A stretch of 64,000 nucleotides of DNA from Microbacterium sp. Marseille-Q6965 (GTDB lineage Bacteria > Actinomycetota > Actinomycetes > Actinomycetales > Microbacteriaceae): contig NZ_CAMGZA010000003.1 in NCBI RefSeq assembly GCF_946151065.1, positions 248,001 through 312,000 of the forward strand. Reading direction: 5' to 3'. Shown here one piece after another: positions 44,001 through 51,621 of the stretch (positions within the stretch are counted from its first letter, which is position 1; each line of letters begins with the position of its first letter). The notes beneath the pieces were generated by a model. That model had not been told where the DNA came from. It did not search any database and saw nothing but the letters and a program-made list of their open reading frames with translations. The position numbers were made by a program, and so were the translations under genes.

Positions 44001-44226
44001 CTGGTGGAATCCCGCGGCCGAGGCCCAGGCCGTCGACCGCACCCACCGCATCGGTCAGGACCGCCCGGTCATGGTCTACCGCCTCATCGCGGCGGGCACC
44101 ATCGAGCAGAAGGTCGTCGAGCTGCAGGGACGCAAGCGAAGACTGTTCGAGGACGTGCTCGGCTCGGACGACGCCGCCGGCGCCGCGGCCCTGACCGCCG
44201 ACGATTTCCGCGCGTTGCTCGCGTAG
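41005..44226 (+). CDS. SNF2/RapA-family DEAD/DEAH-box helicase
   Basis: This 1073-aa ATP-dependent DNA translocase has an N-terminal region (1-600) with a partial SWIM-like zinc site (C73, C81, H83; first Cys pair incomplete). The SNF2 motor follows: [12 protein letters not shown] (motif I), [10 protein letters not shown] (motif II, DEAQ), TGTPMENDL (III), [10 protein letters not shown], and [27 protein letters not shown] (V-VI). Bacterial members remodel nucleoprotein complexes in repair or recover stalled RNA polymerase. The start is GTG at 41005. It is alone on its strand, 47 bases after E2. Confidence 0.92.
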   Translation: [1073 protein letters not shown]

Positions 44227-44276
44227 CCTCGCGAGCCCGCTCGTCGAGGAAAGGACGTTCTCTCACATAAGATACT

Positions 44277-44289
44277 GAGAACCGTTATC
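44277..44289 (+). promoter_or_regulatory. Putative Zur box 1 (FecCD-type importer promoter)
   Basis: GAGAACCGTTATC forms a near-palindrome (GAGAAC-C-GTTATC) directly after a likely -10 (TAAGAT). The 19-bp context TGAGAACCGTTATCGTTCT is identical to that at 47271-47289 before znuA. It lies 22 bases before the permease ATG. Binding by the local Zur is inferred from the shared sites and gene functions. Confidence 0.7.
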
Positions 44290-44311
44290 GTTCTTGTGTT
44301 GAGGGGGACGC

Positions 44312-45373
44312 ATGTCTGTTGCCGCCGGGCGGCTCGTCGCCGCACCGCTGCCTCGCCGACGCGGCCTCGCGCGGCGGGCGGCGCTGGTGGTGGCCGTCGT
44401 GGTCGGCGTGCTCCTCGCGCTTCTCGTGGCGACCGCGATCGGCCCCATCCCGACGCCGCTCGGCGACGTCCTCGCCGCCCTCGGCGGCTCACTCCGAGGC
44501 GAGATTCCGACCGGCACTGACGCGCTGGTCCTCACCGTGCGCCTGCCTCGGGTGCTCGTCGCCGCCCTGGTGGGTGCCGCGCTCGCGGTGAGCGGTGTGG
44601 TGATGCAGGCGCTCTTCCGCAACCCGCTCGCCGAGCCGGGCATCATCGGCGTGTCGAGCGGTGCGGCCGTGGGCGCGGTCACGGCGATCGTGGCCGGCGC
44701 TGCTGCGACGGCGTGGTGGATGCTTCCGCTGGCGGCCTTCGTGGGAGCGCTCGCCGCCACACTGGCGGTGCAGGCGATCGCGCAGCTCGCCGGCGGGGCG
44801 CCCTCCACGCTTGTGCTCATGGGCATCGCCATCAACGCCCTCCTCGGGGCGGTGGTGGCCGCCGTGCTCGCCAACGCGAGCGAGGCCTCCGACGTGCAGC
44901 GGGTGATGTTCTGGCTCAATGGCGATCTCACCGCCCGCACGTGGGGCGACGCCGCCGTCGCGGCGGGGCCGGTCCTCGTCTGCGTGGCGTTGCTGTGCGT
45001 GACAGGCCCCGTGCTCAACCTGTTCACGCTCTCCGAGGAGCAGGCGTCGGCGACGGGGGTGAATGTGCCGTTCGCGCGGCATGGTCTGCTCGCGATCGCC
45101 GCGCTCGCCACGGCGGCGGCCGTGTGTGTCACCGGCGTCATCTCGTTCGTGGGTCTCGTCGTCCCGCACCTCGTGCGGCTCCTCGCGGGCGCCGACCACC
45201 GCCGGCTGCTCCCGCTGTCTGCCGCGGTGGGCGCGGTCTTCCTCGTCCTGGCCGATGTCGGCGCCCGCATGCTGTTCGACCCCATCGTGCTGCAGACCGG
45301 CACCGTGACCGCGCTCATCGGGGCGCCCGCGCTCATGCTGCTCGTGCTGCGCCGGCGCAGGGTGGCCGCGTGA
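44312..45373 (+). CDS. FecCD-family ABC transporter permease (metallophore/metal)
   Basis: This 353-aa permease has nine to ten hydrophobic segments and FecCD motifs: RLPRVLVAALVGAALAVSG, FRNPLAEPGIIGVSSGAA, and GVISFVGLVVPHLVR. It imports siderophore, heme, cobalamin or metallophore complexes together with the ATPase and lipoprotein downstream. A metal-type operator shared with znuA suggests zinc rather than iron control. There is only one permease gene, so it probably works as a homodimer. Confidence 0.88.
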   Translation: MSVAAGRLVAAPLPRRRGLARRAALVVAVVVGVLLALLVATAIGPIPTPLGDVLAALGGSLRGEIPTGTDALVLTVRLPRVLVAALVGAALAVSGVVMQALFRNPLAEPGIIGVSSGAAVGAVTAIVAGAAATAWWMLPLAAFVGALAATLAVQAIAQLAGGAPSTLVLMGIAINALLGAVVAAVLANASEASDVQRVMFWLNGDLTARTWGDAAVAAGPVLVCVALLCVTGPVLNLFTLSEEQASATGVNVPFARHGLLAIAALATAAAVCVTGVISFVGLVVPHLVRLLAGADHRRLLPLSAAVGAVFLVLADVGARMLFDPIVLQTGTVTALIGAPALMLLVLRRRRVAA

Positions 45374-46209
45374 GCGGCGCGGCCCTGACCGCCCGAGCGG
45401 TCAGGGTGCGGCGGGACGGGCGGGACGTGCTCTCGGGCGCGGACATCCGGATCGCGCCGGGTGAGGTGCACGGCATCATCGGTCCGAACGGCGCCGGCAA
45501 GTCGACGCTGCTGCGCGCGCTCGCCTCCACCCTCCCCGTTGCGGAAGGTGCCGTCCTGGCGGGGGCGCGGGACGTGTCGCGGTTGTCGGCGCGGAGCCGG
45601 GCGCGGATTCGCGCGCTCCTGCCGCAGGAGGCGGGGCACGGCGACGATCTGCGCGTGCGCGAGCTGGTGATGATGGGCCGTCATCCGCACCGGGGCCTCC
45701 TCGCTGCCCCGACGGCGGCTGACGCCGAGGCGGTCGACACCGCTCTCCACCGCGCGGGGATCGCATCGCTCGCAGCGCGCGAGGTCCGCGCACTGTCGGG
45801 AGGGCAGCGGCGTCTGGCATTCATCGCCAAGGCACTCGCGCAGCAGCCCGCCGTGCTCCTGCTCGACGAGCCGCTCGCCGCGCTCGATCCGCGTCATCAG
45901 CTCGACGTGCTCGCCCTGATCCGCGAGGTGGCACACGACGGCGTGGGGGTCGGGGTGGTGCTGCATGACCTCGAACTCGCCTCGCGGGTCTGTCACCGGA
46001 TCACGGTGGTCGCGAGGGGGGCGGTTGTCGCGTCGGGTGCTCCGAGCGACGTGCTCACGCCGCGTCTCCTCGCCGACGTCTATGGCGTCCGCGCCCGAGT
46101 GTCGCCCTGCGCGGACACGGGCGGACTGCGCATCGCCCTGCTCGGCACCCTGACTCCCGCGGACACCGCGGGCCCACCCGAATACGCACCGATGGAGCAA
46201 CCCGCATGA
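45370..46209 (+). CDS. FecE/FhuC-family ABC transporter ATP-binding protein
   Basis: This 279-aa ATPase has Walker A GPNGAGKST, signature LSGGQRR, Walker B VLLLDEP and the H-loop VLHDLELA. MMGRHPHRG is typical of siderophore/hemin importers. The GTG start overlaps the permease stop by GTGA, and the stop overlaps the binding-protein gene by ATGA. An internal stretch in the Q-loop reads LLPQEAG. Confidence 0.88.
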   Translation: MSGAALTARAVRVRRDGRDVLSGADIRIAPGEVHGIIGPNGAGKSTLLRALASTLPVAEGAVLAGARDVSRLSARSRARIRALLPQEAGHGDDLRVRELVMMGRHPHRGLLAAPTAADAEAVDTALHRAGIASLAAREVRALSGGQRRLAFIAKALAQQPAVLLLDEPLAALDPRHQLDVLALIREVAHDGVGVGVVLHDLELASRVCHRITVVARGAVVASGAPSDVLTPRLLADVYGVRARVSPCADTGGLRIALLGTLTPADTAGPPEYAPMEQPA

Positions 46210-47198
46210 TCACCACCCGTTTCCGCCCGCTCGCCGCGGCTGCCGCCCTCGCGGCCGCGTCCCTCGCCCTGACCGCCTGCGCCGCCACGGAGGCCGACGT
46301 CGCCGCAACGACCGCCCCGGCCGCCGAGTGGCCCCGTACCGTCGATGTCGCCGGCGCCGCGGTCGAGATCGCGGACGAGCCGCAGCGCATCGTCGCCCTC
46401 TCCACCGAGACCGGGGATCTCGCGCTCGAGCTGGTGGGCCCGGACCGCATGGCGGCGATCTCGAGCGGGAGCGTCACCGAGGGTGCCGGCAACCAGGTCG
46501 AGCTCGCGCAGCAGGTCGAAACCGTTCTCGAGACCAACACGACGCCGGATCCCGAGCAGATCCTCGCGTTGGAGCCCGACCTCGTGCTCATGACCCAGCG
46601 GCACGACGGGGAGCAGGCCGCGGCCGACCTGCTCGCCGGGACCGGCATCCCGTCGCTCGCCTTCCCGACCTCGTCGTTCCAGACTCTCGACGGCATCATG
46701 GACGCGGTCGACGTGCTGGGAGAGGCGCTGGGGGCCGAAGAGGCCGCCGACGAGGTCGTAGCGACGATGCGCGAGCGCCGGCAGGACCTCGTCGAACACG
46801 CGCAGGAACACGCTGCCGACGCTGAGCACGCACCGACGGTGCTGCTGCTCATGGCCCGCGGTGGGCAGCAGATGATCCAGCCCGCGACCACCCTGATGTC
46901 GCACCTCGTGTCGGAGGTCGGGGGTGAGGTCGTCGGCGCCGGTCAGGGGGCGGCGCCGGCCGACCCCGAGCGCATCGCGCACGTGAACCCCGACCTCATC
47001 CTCGTGGAGGACTTCCGCGGTGCCGGCCTCGGCCCGTTCCAGTCGCTGTTGTCCTCGCCCGCGCTCGCCGAGGTGAAGGCGATCTCGAACGACCAGGTGC
47101 ACCTCGTGAGCGGCGCGATCGCGTCCGACACCGCGGGCACCCGGGCCGTTGACGGCCTCGAGGAGATCTCCGACCTCCTCCATCACGGCGATCACTGA
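46206..47198 (+). CDS. FepB/BtuF-type substrate-binding lipoprotein
   Basis: This 330-aa lipoprotein has its lipobox in LALTAC (Cys about 22). The helical-backbone-type receptor (TroA/FepB fold) shows PQRIVALSTETGDLALEL, LEPDLVLMTQ and a long central helix with acidic/His-rich EHAQEHAADAEH. A His-Asp-His end (HHGDH) adds metal-binding potential. It captures a metal chelate for the two upstream genes. A zincophore is a reasonable guess because of the shared operator. Confidence 0.85.
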   Translation: MITTRFRPLAAAAALAAASLALTACAATEADVAATTAPAAEWPRTVDVAGAAVEIADEPQRIVALSTETGDLALELVGPDRMAAISSGSVTEGAGNQVELAQQVETVLETNTTPDPEQILALEPDLVLMTQRHDGEQAAADLLAGTGIPSLAFPTSSFQTLDGIMDAVDVLGEALGAEEAADEVVATMRERRQDLVEHAQEHAADAEHAPTVLLLMARGGQQMIQPATTLMSHLVSEVGGEVVGAGQGAAPADPERIAHVNPDLILVEDFRGAGLGPFQSLLSSPALAEVKAISNDQVHLVSGAIASDTAGTRAVDGLEEISDLLHHGDH

Positions 47199-47204
47199 CC
47201 GTGG

Positions 47205-47242
47205 GGAGGGATGGGGTGGCCTGGCGGCCCGCCCATCCCTCC
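47205..47242 (+). terminator. Intrinsic terminator after the FepB-type gene
   Basis: GGAGGGATGGG (47205-47215) pairs with CCCATCCCTCC (47232-47242) across a 16-base loop 7 bases after the stop. It separates the importer operon from znuA, which has its own promoter and operator. There is no T tract. Confidence 0.7.
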
Positions 47243-47271
47243 TCGCGCGGCCCGGCGGTGGTGCCGAATTT

Positions 47272-47284
47272 GAGAACCGTTATC
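47272..47284 (+). promoter_or_regulatory. Putative Zur box 2 (znuA promoter)
   Basis: GAGAACCGTTATC, identical to boxes 1 and 3, lies 20 bases upstream of the znuA ATG. Together with flanking bases it matches box 1 over 19 bp. Its position over the likely transcription start fits repression by zinc-loaded Zur. Confidence 0.75.
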
Positions 47285-47304
47285 GTTCTGCGTACGCTAG
47301 CGAC

Positions 47305-48309
47305 ATGACCCGTCGTGCCCTTCCGGTCCTGTCCCTCGCCGCCGTCGCCGCGCTCTCTCTCGCCGGTTGCGCCTCGACTCCCGGCGACGCCGCGGCGAGC
47401 GGGGGAGACGTCTCGATCGTCGCGTCGACGAGCGTCTACGCCGACCTGGCGCAGGCCGTGGTCGGCGATGCCGCCGAGGTCACCGCGATCATCGACTCGC
47501 CCACGCAGGACCCCCACGAGTACGAGGCCAGCGCACGCGACCAGCTGGCCGTGCAGGGCGCCGACCTGATGATCCTCAACGGGGGCGGCTACGACCACTT
47601 CGCCGAGGACCTCGTCGAAGCCGCGGGCATCGAGCACGTCGTCACGGTCGTCGAGTACAACCACGATTACCCGGGTGCCGACGGCGACGACCACGCGCAC
47701 GGCGAGTCGGACGAGCACGCCCACGAGGACGAGGCGGAGGATCACGCCGACGACGAGCACGGCGAGCACGAGCACACTCACATCGAGGGCTTCAACGAGC
47801 ACGTCTGGTACGACCCGCACACCATCGCTCACGCGGTCGAGGCCATCGCCGAGGAGGCCGAGGCGCTGCTGCCCGACGAGGCCGAGGCCATCCACGCCAA
47901 CGCCGAGGAGCTGATCGGGCAGATCGAGGACCTCGAGGTCGGGCTGGACGAGATCGCGGCGGCGCACGCGGGGGGAACGGTGTTCTTCACCGAGCCGATC
48001 GGCGGCTACCTCGCCGCGGCGGCCGGGCTCGAGGACGTGACCACCGACGGCTTCGCGGAGGCCGTCGAGGAGGGGCAGGATGTCGCGCCCGCCACGCTGC
48101 TCGCCGCGACCACCGCGATCGAGGGTGGAGAGGTCGACGTGCTCGTGACGAACACGCAGACCGCCGGCCCCGAGACCGAGGCCGTGCTCGCCGCGGCCGA
48201 GGCCGCCGGAGTGCCCGTCGTCGAATACGGTGAGACGCTGCCCGAGGGTGAGAGCTACGTCGCCTGGATGCGGGCCAACATCGACGCCCTCGCCGACGCC
48301 CTCGGCTGA
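47305..48309 (+). CDS. znuA: Zinc ABC transporter substrate-binding lipoprotein ZnuA
   Basis: This 334-aa protein has the lipobox LSLAGC (Cys about 21). It is a cluster 9 metal receptor with DPHEYEAS (first metal-ligand His), a long His/Asp/Glu-rich loop (about 113-150, many HAH/HEH repeats) that collects zinc, HVWYDPHTIAHAVEAI (ligand His) and FFTEPIGGYLA. The His-rich loop favours zinc over manganese. It has its own promoter with box 2 and works with ZnuC and ZnuB encoded downstream. Confidence 0.95.
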   Translation: MTRRALPVLSLAAVAALSLAGCASTPGDAAASGGDVSIVASTSVYADLAQAVVGDAAEVTAIIDSPTQDPHEYEASARDQLAVQGADLMILNGGGYDHFAEDLVEAAGIEHVVTVVEYNHDYPGADGDDHAHGESDEHAHEDEAEDHADDEHGEHEHTHIEGFNEHVWYDPHTIAHAVEAIAEEAEALLPDEAEAIHANAEELIGQIEDLEVGLDEIAAAHAGGTVFFTEPIGGYLAAAAGLEDVTTDGFAEAVEEGQDVAPATLLAATTAIEGGEVDVLVTNTQTAGPETEAVLAAAEAAGVPVVEYGETLPEGESYVAWMRANIDALADALG

Positions 48310-48395
48310 TCCCGCACCGCGCGGCGGGCTGGCCGCGCCGCCTCGAGCCGAGCGCCGAGCGCGGCTGCCCGCGGTCGGGGATGCCGCGGAGCGGC

Positions 48396-48408
48396 GAGAA
48401 CCGTTATC
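48396..48408 (+). promoter_or_regulatory. Putative Zur box 3 (znuC-znuB-zur promoter)
   Basis: GAGAACCGTTATC is the same 13-mer as in boxes 1 and 2, 23 bases before the znuC ATG, with a plausible -10 (TAGGGT) nearby. It gives the znuC-znuB-zur operon its own metal-responsive promoter. Confidence 0.75.
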
Positions 48409-48431
48409 ACAATCGCGGATAGGGTAGAGGG

Positions 48432-49247
48432 ATGACCGCATCCGTGCTCGAGATCGACGGCGCGGCGCTGCGTCTGCGCGGCCGCGAGCTGTGGTCGGGT
48501 CTCGACCTGCGGGTCCAACCGGGCGAGTTCGTCGCCGTGCTGGGGCCCAGCGGGTCGGGCAAGACCACCCTGATGCGGGCGATCCTCGGCCTGCGCGAGC
48601 TGAGCGAGGGCAGCATCCGCGTGGCGGGGGAGGCGGTACGGCGCGGCAACCGGCGCGTCGGGTACATCCCCCAGCAGCTGCCGTTTCCGGCCGACACGAG
48701 CCTGCGCGCCCGCGACCTCGTGGCCCTCGGCGTGAACGGTGCCCGGTTCGGCCTGCCCATCCCGCCGCGTGGCGCGCGCGCCCGCGTCGACGCCCTGCTC
48801 GACGCCGTGGGGGCCACGGGCTACGCGGACCACCCGGTCGGCCGGCTCAGCGGTGGCGAGCAGCAGCGGTTGCGCGTCGGTCAGGCGCTCGCCGACGATC
48901 CGGCGCTGCTGCTGTGCGACGAGCCGCTGTCGAGCCTCGACCTCGCCAACCAGCAGGCGATCACCGAGATCATCGACCGGCAGCGCGCCCGGGGCACCGC
49001 GGTCCTGTTCGTCACGCACGACGTGAACCCGATCCTCGATCGCGTGGACCGCATCCTGTACATCGCGGGCGGCCGATTCACGCTCGGCACTCCCGACGAG
49101 GTGCTGCGCACCAGCGTGCTCAGCGACCTGTACGGCGCCCCGGTCCACGTGCTGCGCGCCGGTGACCGGCTCGTCGTCGTGGGCATCCCCGACGCCGATC
49201 CGCACCACGCACACGAGCACGAGCACGACCACGAGGCGCACGCATGA
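48432..49247 (+). CDS. znuC: Zinc ABC transporter ATP-binding protein ZnuC
   Basis: This 271-aa ATPase has Walker A GPSGSGKTT, Q-loop IPQQLPF, signature LSGGEQQR, Walker B LLLCDEPLSSLD and FVTHDVNPIL. The C-terminal tail DPHHAHEHEHDHEAHA is His-rich, as in many zinc importer ATPases, and could bind zinc. It overlaps znuB by ATGA. Confidence 0.95.
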   Translation: MTASVLEIDGAALRLRGRELWSGLDLRVQPGEFVAVLGPSGSGKTTLMRAILGLRELSEGSIRVAGEAVRRGNRRVGYIPQQLPFPADTSLRARDLVALGVNGARFGLPIPPRGARARVDALLDAVGATGYADHPVGRLSGGEQQRLRVGQALADDPALLLCDEPLSSLDLANQQAITEIIDRQRARGTAVLFVTHDVNPILDRVDRILYIAGGRFTLGTPDEVLRTSVLSDLYGAPVHVLRAGDRLVVVGIPDADPHHAHEHEHDHEAHA

Positions 49248-50131
49248 TCCGCCCCGCCCTCGAGTGGAGCGACGTGTTCTCGTTCCAGGACTACGGAGCG
49301 CTGCTGCAGCTCGTCGCGAACTCGCTCGTCGCGGGCGCCGTGCTGGGCATCGTCGGCGGGCTCATCGGCATCTTCATCATGCAGCGCGACATGGCCTTCG
49401 CCGTGCACGGCGTCAGCGAGCTGTCGTTCGCCGGGGCCGCCGCCGCGCTGCTGTTCGGCGGGTCCGTCGTCGCCGGGTCGCTGCTCGGAGCCATCGCGGC
49501 GGCGCTGCTCATCGGGCTGCTCGGGGCCAGGGCCCGCGACCGCAACTCGATCGTGGGCGTGCTCATGCCGTTCGGCCTCGGCCTGGGCATCCTCTTCCTG
49601 TCGCTCTACGAGGGGCGCAGCGCCAACCGCTTCAGCCTGCTGACCGGCCAGATCATCTCGGTCACCACCCCCGATCTCGGCTGGCTCATCGGCATCTCGG
49701 CGGCGGTGCTCGTGGTGCTCGTGCTCGTGTGGAACCCGCTGCGCTTCGACTCGCTCGACCCGGACTCCGCCGCCGCGCGAGGGGTGCCCACCACCGCGAT
49801 CAGCATGTTGTTCATGCTGCTCATGGGGCTCGTCGTCGCGGTCGCCGTGCACATCATCGGGGCGCTGCTCGTGATGGCGCTGCTGGTGACCCCCGCCGCC
49901 GCCGCCATGAAGGTGGTACACGGTCCGCTCTCGGTGCCCCTGCTGTCGGCGCTGTTCGGCTTCGTCTCGGCGGTGGGCGGCATCCTCCTCGCGATCGCGG
50001 GCACGCTGCCGGTGAGCCCCTACATCACCACCATCTCCTTCCTCATCTACGCCGTGTGCCGCCTCGTGGCGTGGCGGCGGGACCGTGCGCAGCGCTCGCG
50101 CGCCCAGGCGACGCCGAGGACGGCGGCATAG
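49244..50131 (+). CDS. znuB: Zinc ABC transporter permease ZnuB
   Basis: This 295-aa permease has about eight hydrophobic segments of the ABC-3 family (FMQRDMAFAVHGVSELSFAGAA reads close to the family's FxMRDMxxxHAxSHxxLxG motif; ARGVPTTAISMLFMLLMGLVVAV). It forms the membrane channel with ZnuC, fed by ZnuA. ATGA overlaps the znuC stop, and the stop lies 10 bases before zur. Confidence 0.93.
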   Translation: MIRPALEWSDVFSFQDYGALLQLVANSLVAGAVLGIVGGLIGIFIMQRDMAFAVHGVSELSFAGAAAALLFGGSVVAGSLLGAIAAALLIGLLGARARDRNSIVGVLMPFGLGLGILFLSLYEGRSANRFSLLTGQIISVTTPDLGWLIGISAAVLVVLVLVWNPLRFDSLDPDSAAARGVPTTAISMLFMLLMGLVVAVAVHIIGALLVMALLVTPAAAAMKVVHGPLSVPLLSALFGFVSAVGGILLAIAGTLPVSPYITTISFLIYAVCRLVAWRRDRAQRSRAQATPRTAA

Positions 50132-50141
50132 GATCGGCATC

Positions 50142-50549
50142 ATGGCGCAGCGGAACACATGGCAGCGCGAGCGGGTTCGCGACGCGCTCAGCGAGGCCGA
50201 CGGCTTCGTGAGCGCGCAGAGCCTGCATCAGTCGCTGCGCGAGGCCGAGACGGGCATCGGCCTGGCCACCGTCTACCGTGCCCTTGCCGGCCTCACCGCC
50301 GCGGGCGAGGCGGACTCCCTGCAGAGTCCCGACGGCGAGGCGCTCTACCGCGCCTGCCGCAGTTCGGCGCACCACCACCACCTCATCTGCCGCTCGTGCG
50401 GCCGCGCCGTCGAGATCGAGGCGCACGCCGTCGAGCAGTGGGCCCGCGACACCGCCGCCGCCCACGGCTTCACCGAGGCCGAGCACGTCGTCGACATCTT
50501 CGGGCTGTGCCAGGACTGCTCCGCCAAGAAGGCCGCCGCGAGGGCGTGA
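50142..50549 (+). CDS. zur: Fur-family zinc uptake regulator
   Basis: This 135-aa protein has an N-terminal winged helix (FVSAQSLHQSLREAETGIGLATVYRALAGL) and a C-terminal dimerisation/metal domain with structural zinc cysteines Cys83-x2-Cys86 and Cys123-x2-Cys126, and an HHHH cluster (77-80). The position in the znu operon makes Zur more likely than Fur. It should repress the three GAGAACCGTTATC promoters when zinc is plentiful, including its own. Confidence 0.9.
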   Translation: MAQRNTWQRERVRDALSEADGFVSAQSLHQSLREAETGIGLATVYRALAGLTAAGEADSLQSPDGEALYRACRSSAHHHHLICRSCGRAVEIEAHAVEQWARDTAAAHGFTEAEHVVDIFGLCQDCSAKKAAARA

Positions 50550-50610
50550 CCGGCGGCGGCCACCGGCCCGAGCCGTGCACCCGCAGCACAACGAAGGCAG
50601 ATCGAGCACG

Positions 50611-51621
50611 ATGACCACGATTCAGGCGCCGACTCGCCGTCGGGCGGGCGTTCTTCCTTCGTTGTGCATCGGCCTGGCGGTCGTGGCGGCGCTGTTCGCG
50701 ATCGACGCGTTCGCGCCCGCGCTGTTCCCGGCCGATCTGCCGACGCGCGCGCAGGACGGCCTGACCCTCGCGCTGAGCGTGCTGATCGAGGCACTGCCGT
50801 TCGTGACGCTCGGCGTGGTGCTGTCGATCGCCGTGCAAGTGTGGCTTCCGGACGGTGTCATCGAGAGGATCCTCCCGACAGCGGGGTGGGCCCGCCGCGC
50901 CGTGCTGTCGCTGCTGGGCATGTTCATCCCCGTGTGCGAATGCGGCAACGTGCCCTTCGCGCGCGGGCTGCTCATGCGCGGCCTCGGGCCGAGCGACGCC
51001 CTGGCGTTCCTCGTCGCCGCCCCGATCGTCAACCCGATCGTCATCCTCACCACGCATCAGGCGTTCGGCTGGAGCGATGGCATCCTCGTGGCGCGCCTGC
51101 TCGGCGGCTACGCCATCGCCAACCTCGTGGCATGGCTGTACAGCCGTCACCCCGATCCGCAGCGGATGCTCACCGACCGATTCGCGCAGACGTGCGAGGT
51201 CGTGATCAACGAGCCCGGCTCGCGCGGGCGGCGCAGCATCGCGCAGCTCGTCGTCGAGCTGCGCGCCGTGATGCCGGCCCTGATCATCGGGTCGGCCCTC
51301 GCCGGCGCGGTGCAGGTGCTCGTGCCGCGCGACGCGCTCGTCGCGATCGGATCCAACCCCGTGCTGTCGATCGTCGCGATGATGCTCCTGGCCGTGACGG
51401 TGGCCATCTGCTCCAACGTCGATGCGTTCTTCGCCCTGTCGTTCGCCTCGACGTTCTCGCCCGGGTCGCTCGTGGCGTTCCTGCTGGTCGGGCCGGTCGT
51501 CGATCTCAAGATGATCGCCCTGATGCGCACGACGTTCACCTGGAGGGTGCTCGCCGGCATCGTCGTCGTGGTGATCCTGTCGGCCTTCGCGATCGGGATC
51601 GGGGTGAACCTGCTTGTCTGA
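50611..51621 (+). CDS. ArsP/YcgR-family (UPF0718) membrane permease
   Basis: This 336-aa membrane protein has about eight to ten hydrophobic segments and the hallmark CECGN motif (Cys109, Cys111 in IPVCECGNVPFARGLLMRG). A symmetric second motif reads ICSNVDAFFALSFAST. Relatives export organoarsenicals or serve unknown metal-linked roles. It overlaps the YcgQ-like gene and follows zur by 61 bases, likely in the same transcript, so a metal role is favoured here. Confidence 0.85.
   Translation: MTTIQAPTRRRAGVLPSLCIGLAVVAALFAIDAFAPALFPADLPTRAQDGLTLALSVLIEALPFVTLGVVLSIAVQVWLPDGVIERILPTAGWARRAVLSLLGMFIPVCECGNVPFARGLLMRGLGPSDALAFLVAAPIVNPIVILTTHQAFGWSDGILVARLLGGYAIANLVAWLYSRHPDPQRMLTDRFAQTCEVVINEPGSRGRRSIAQLVVELRAVMPALIIGSALAGAVQVLVPRDALVAIGSNPVLSIVAMMLLAVTVAICSNVDAFFALSFASTFSPGSLVAFLLVGPVVDLKMIALMRTTFTWRVLAGIVVVVILSAFAIGIGVNLLV

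Noticed and set aside
40690..44046. A 1118-codon antisense open frame opposite the SNF2 helicase
   Set aside because: Composition and position show it is a shadow of the real helicase gene; no domain or ribosome site supports it.
44312..47198. Heme or iron-siderophore importer regulated by iron
   Set aside because: No iron-box (DtxR/IdeR type) was seen; the promoter carries the same 13-mer as znuA, so a zinc role is favoured, though not proven.
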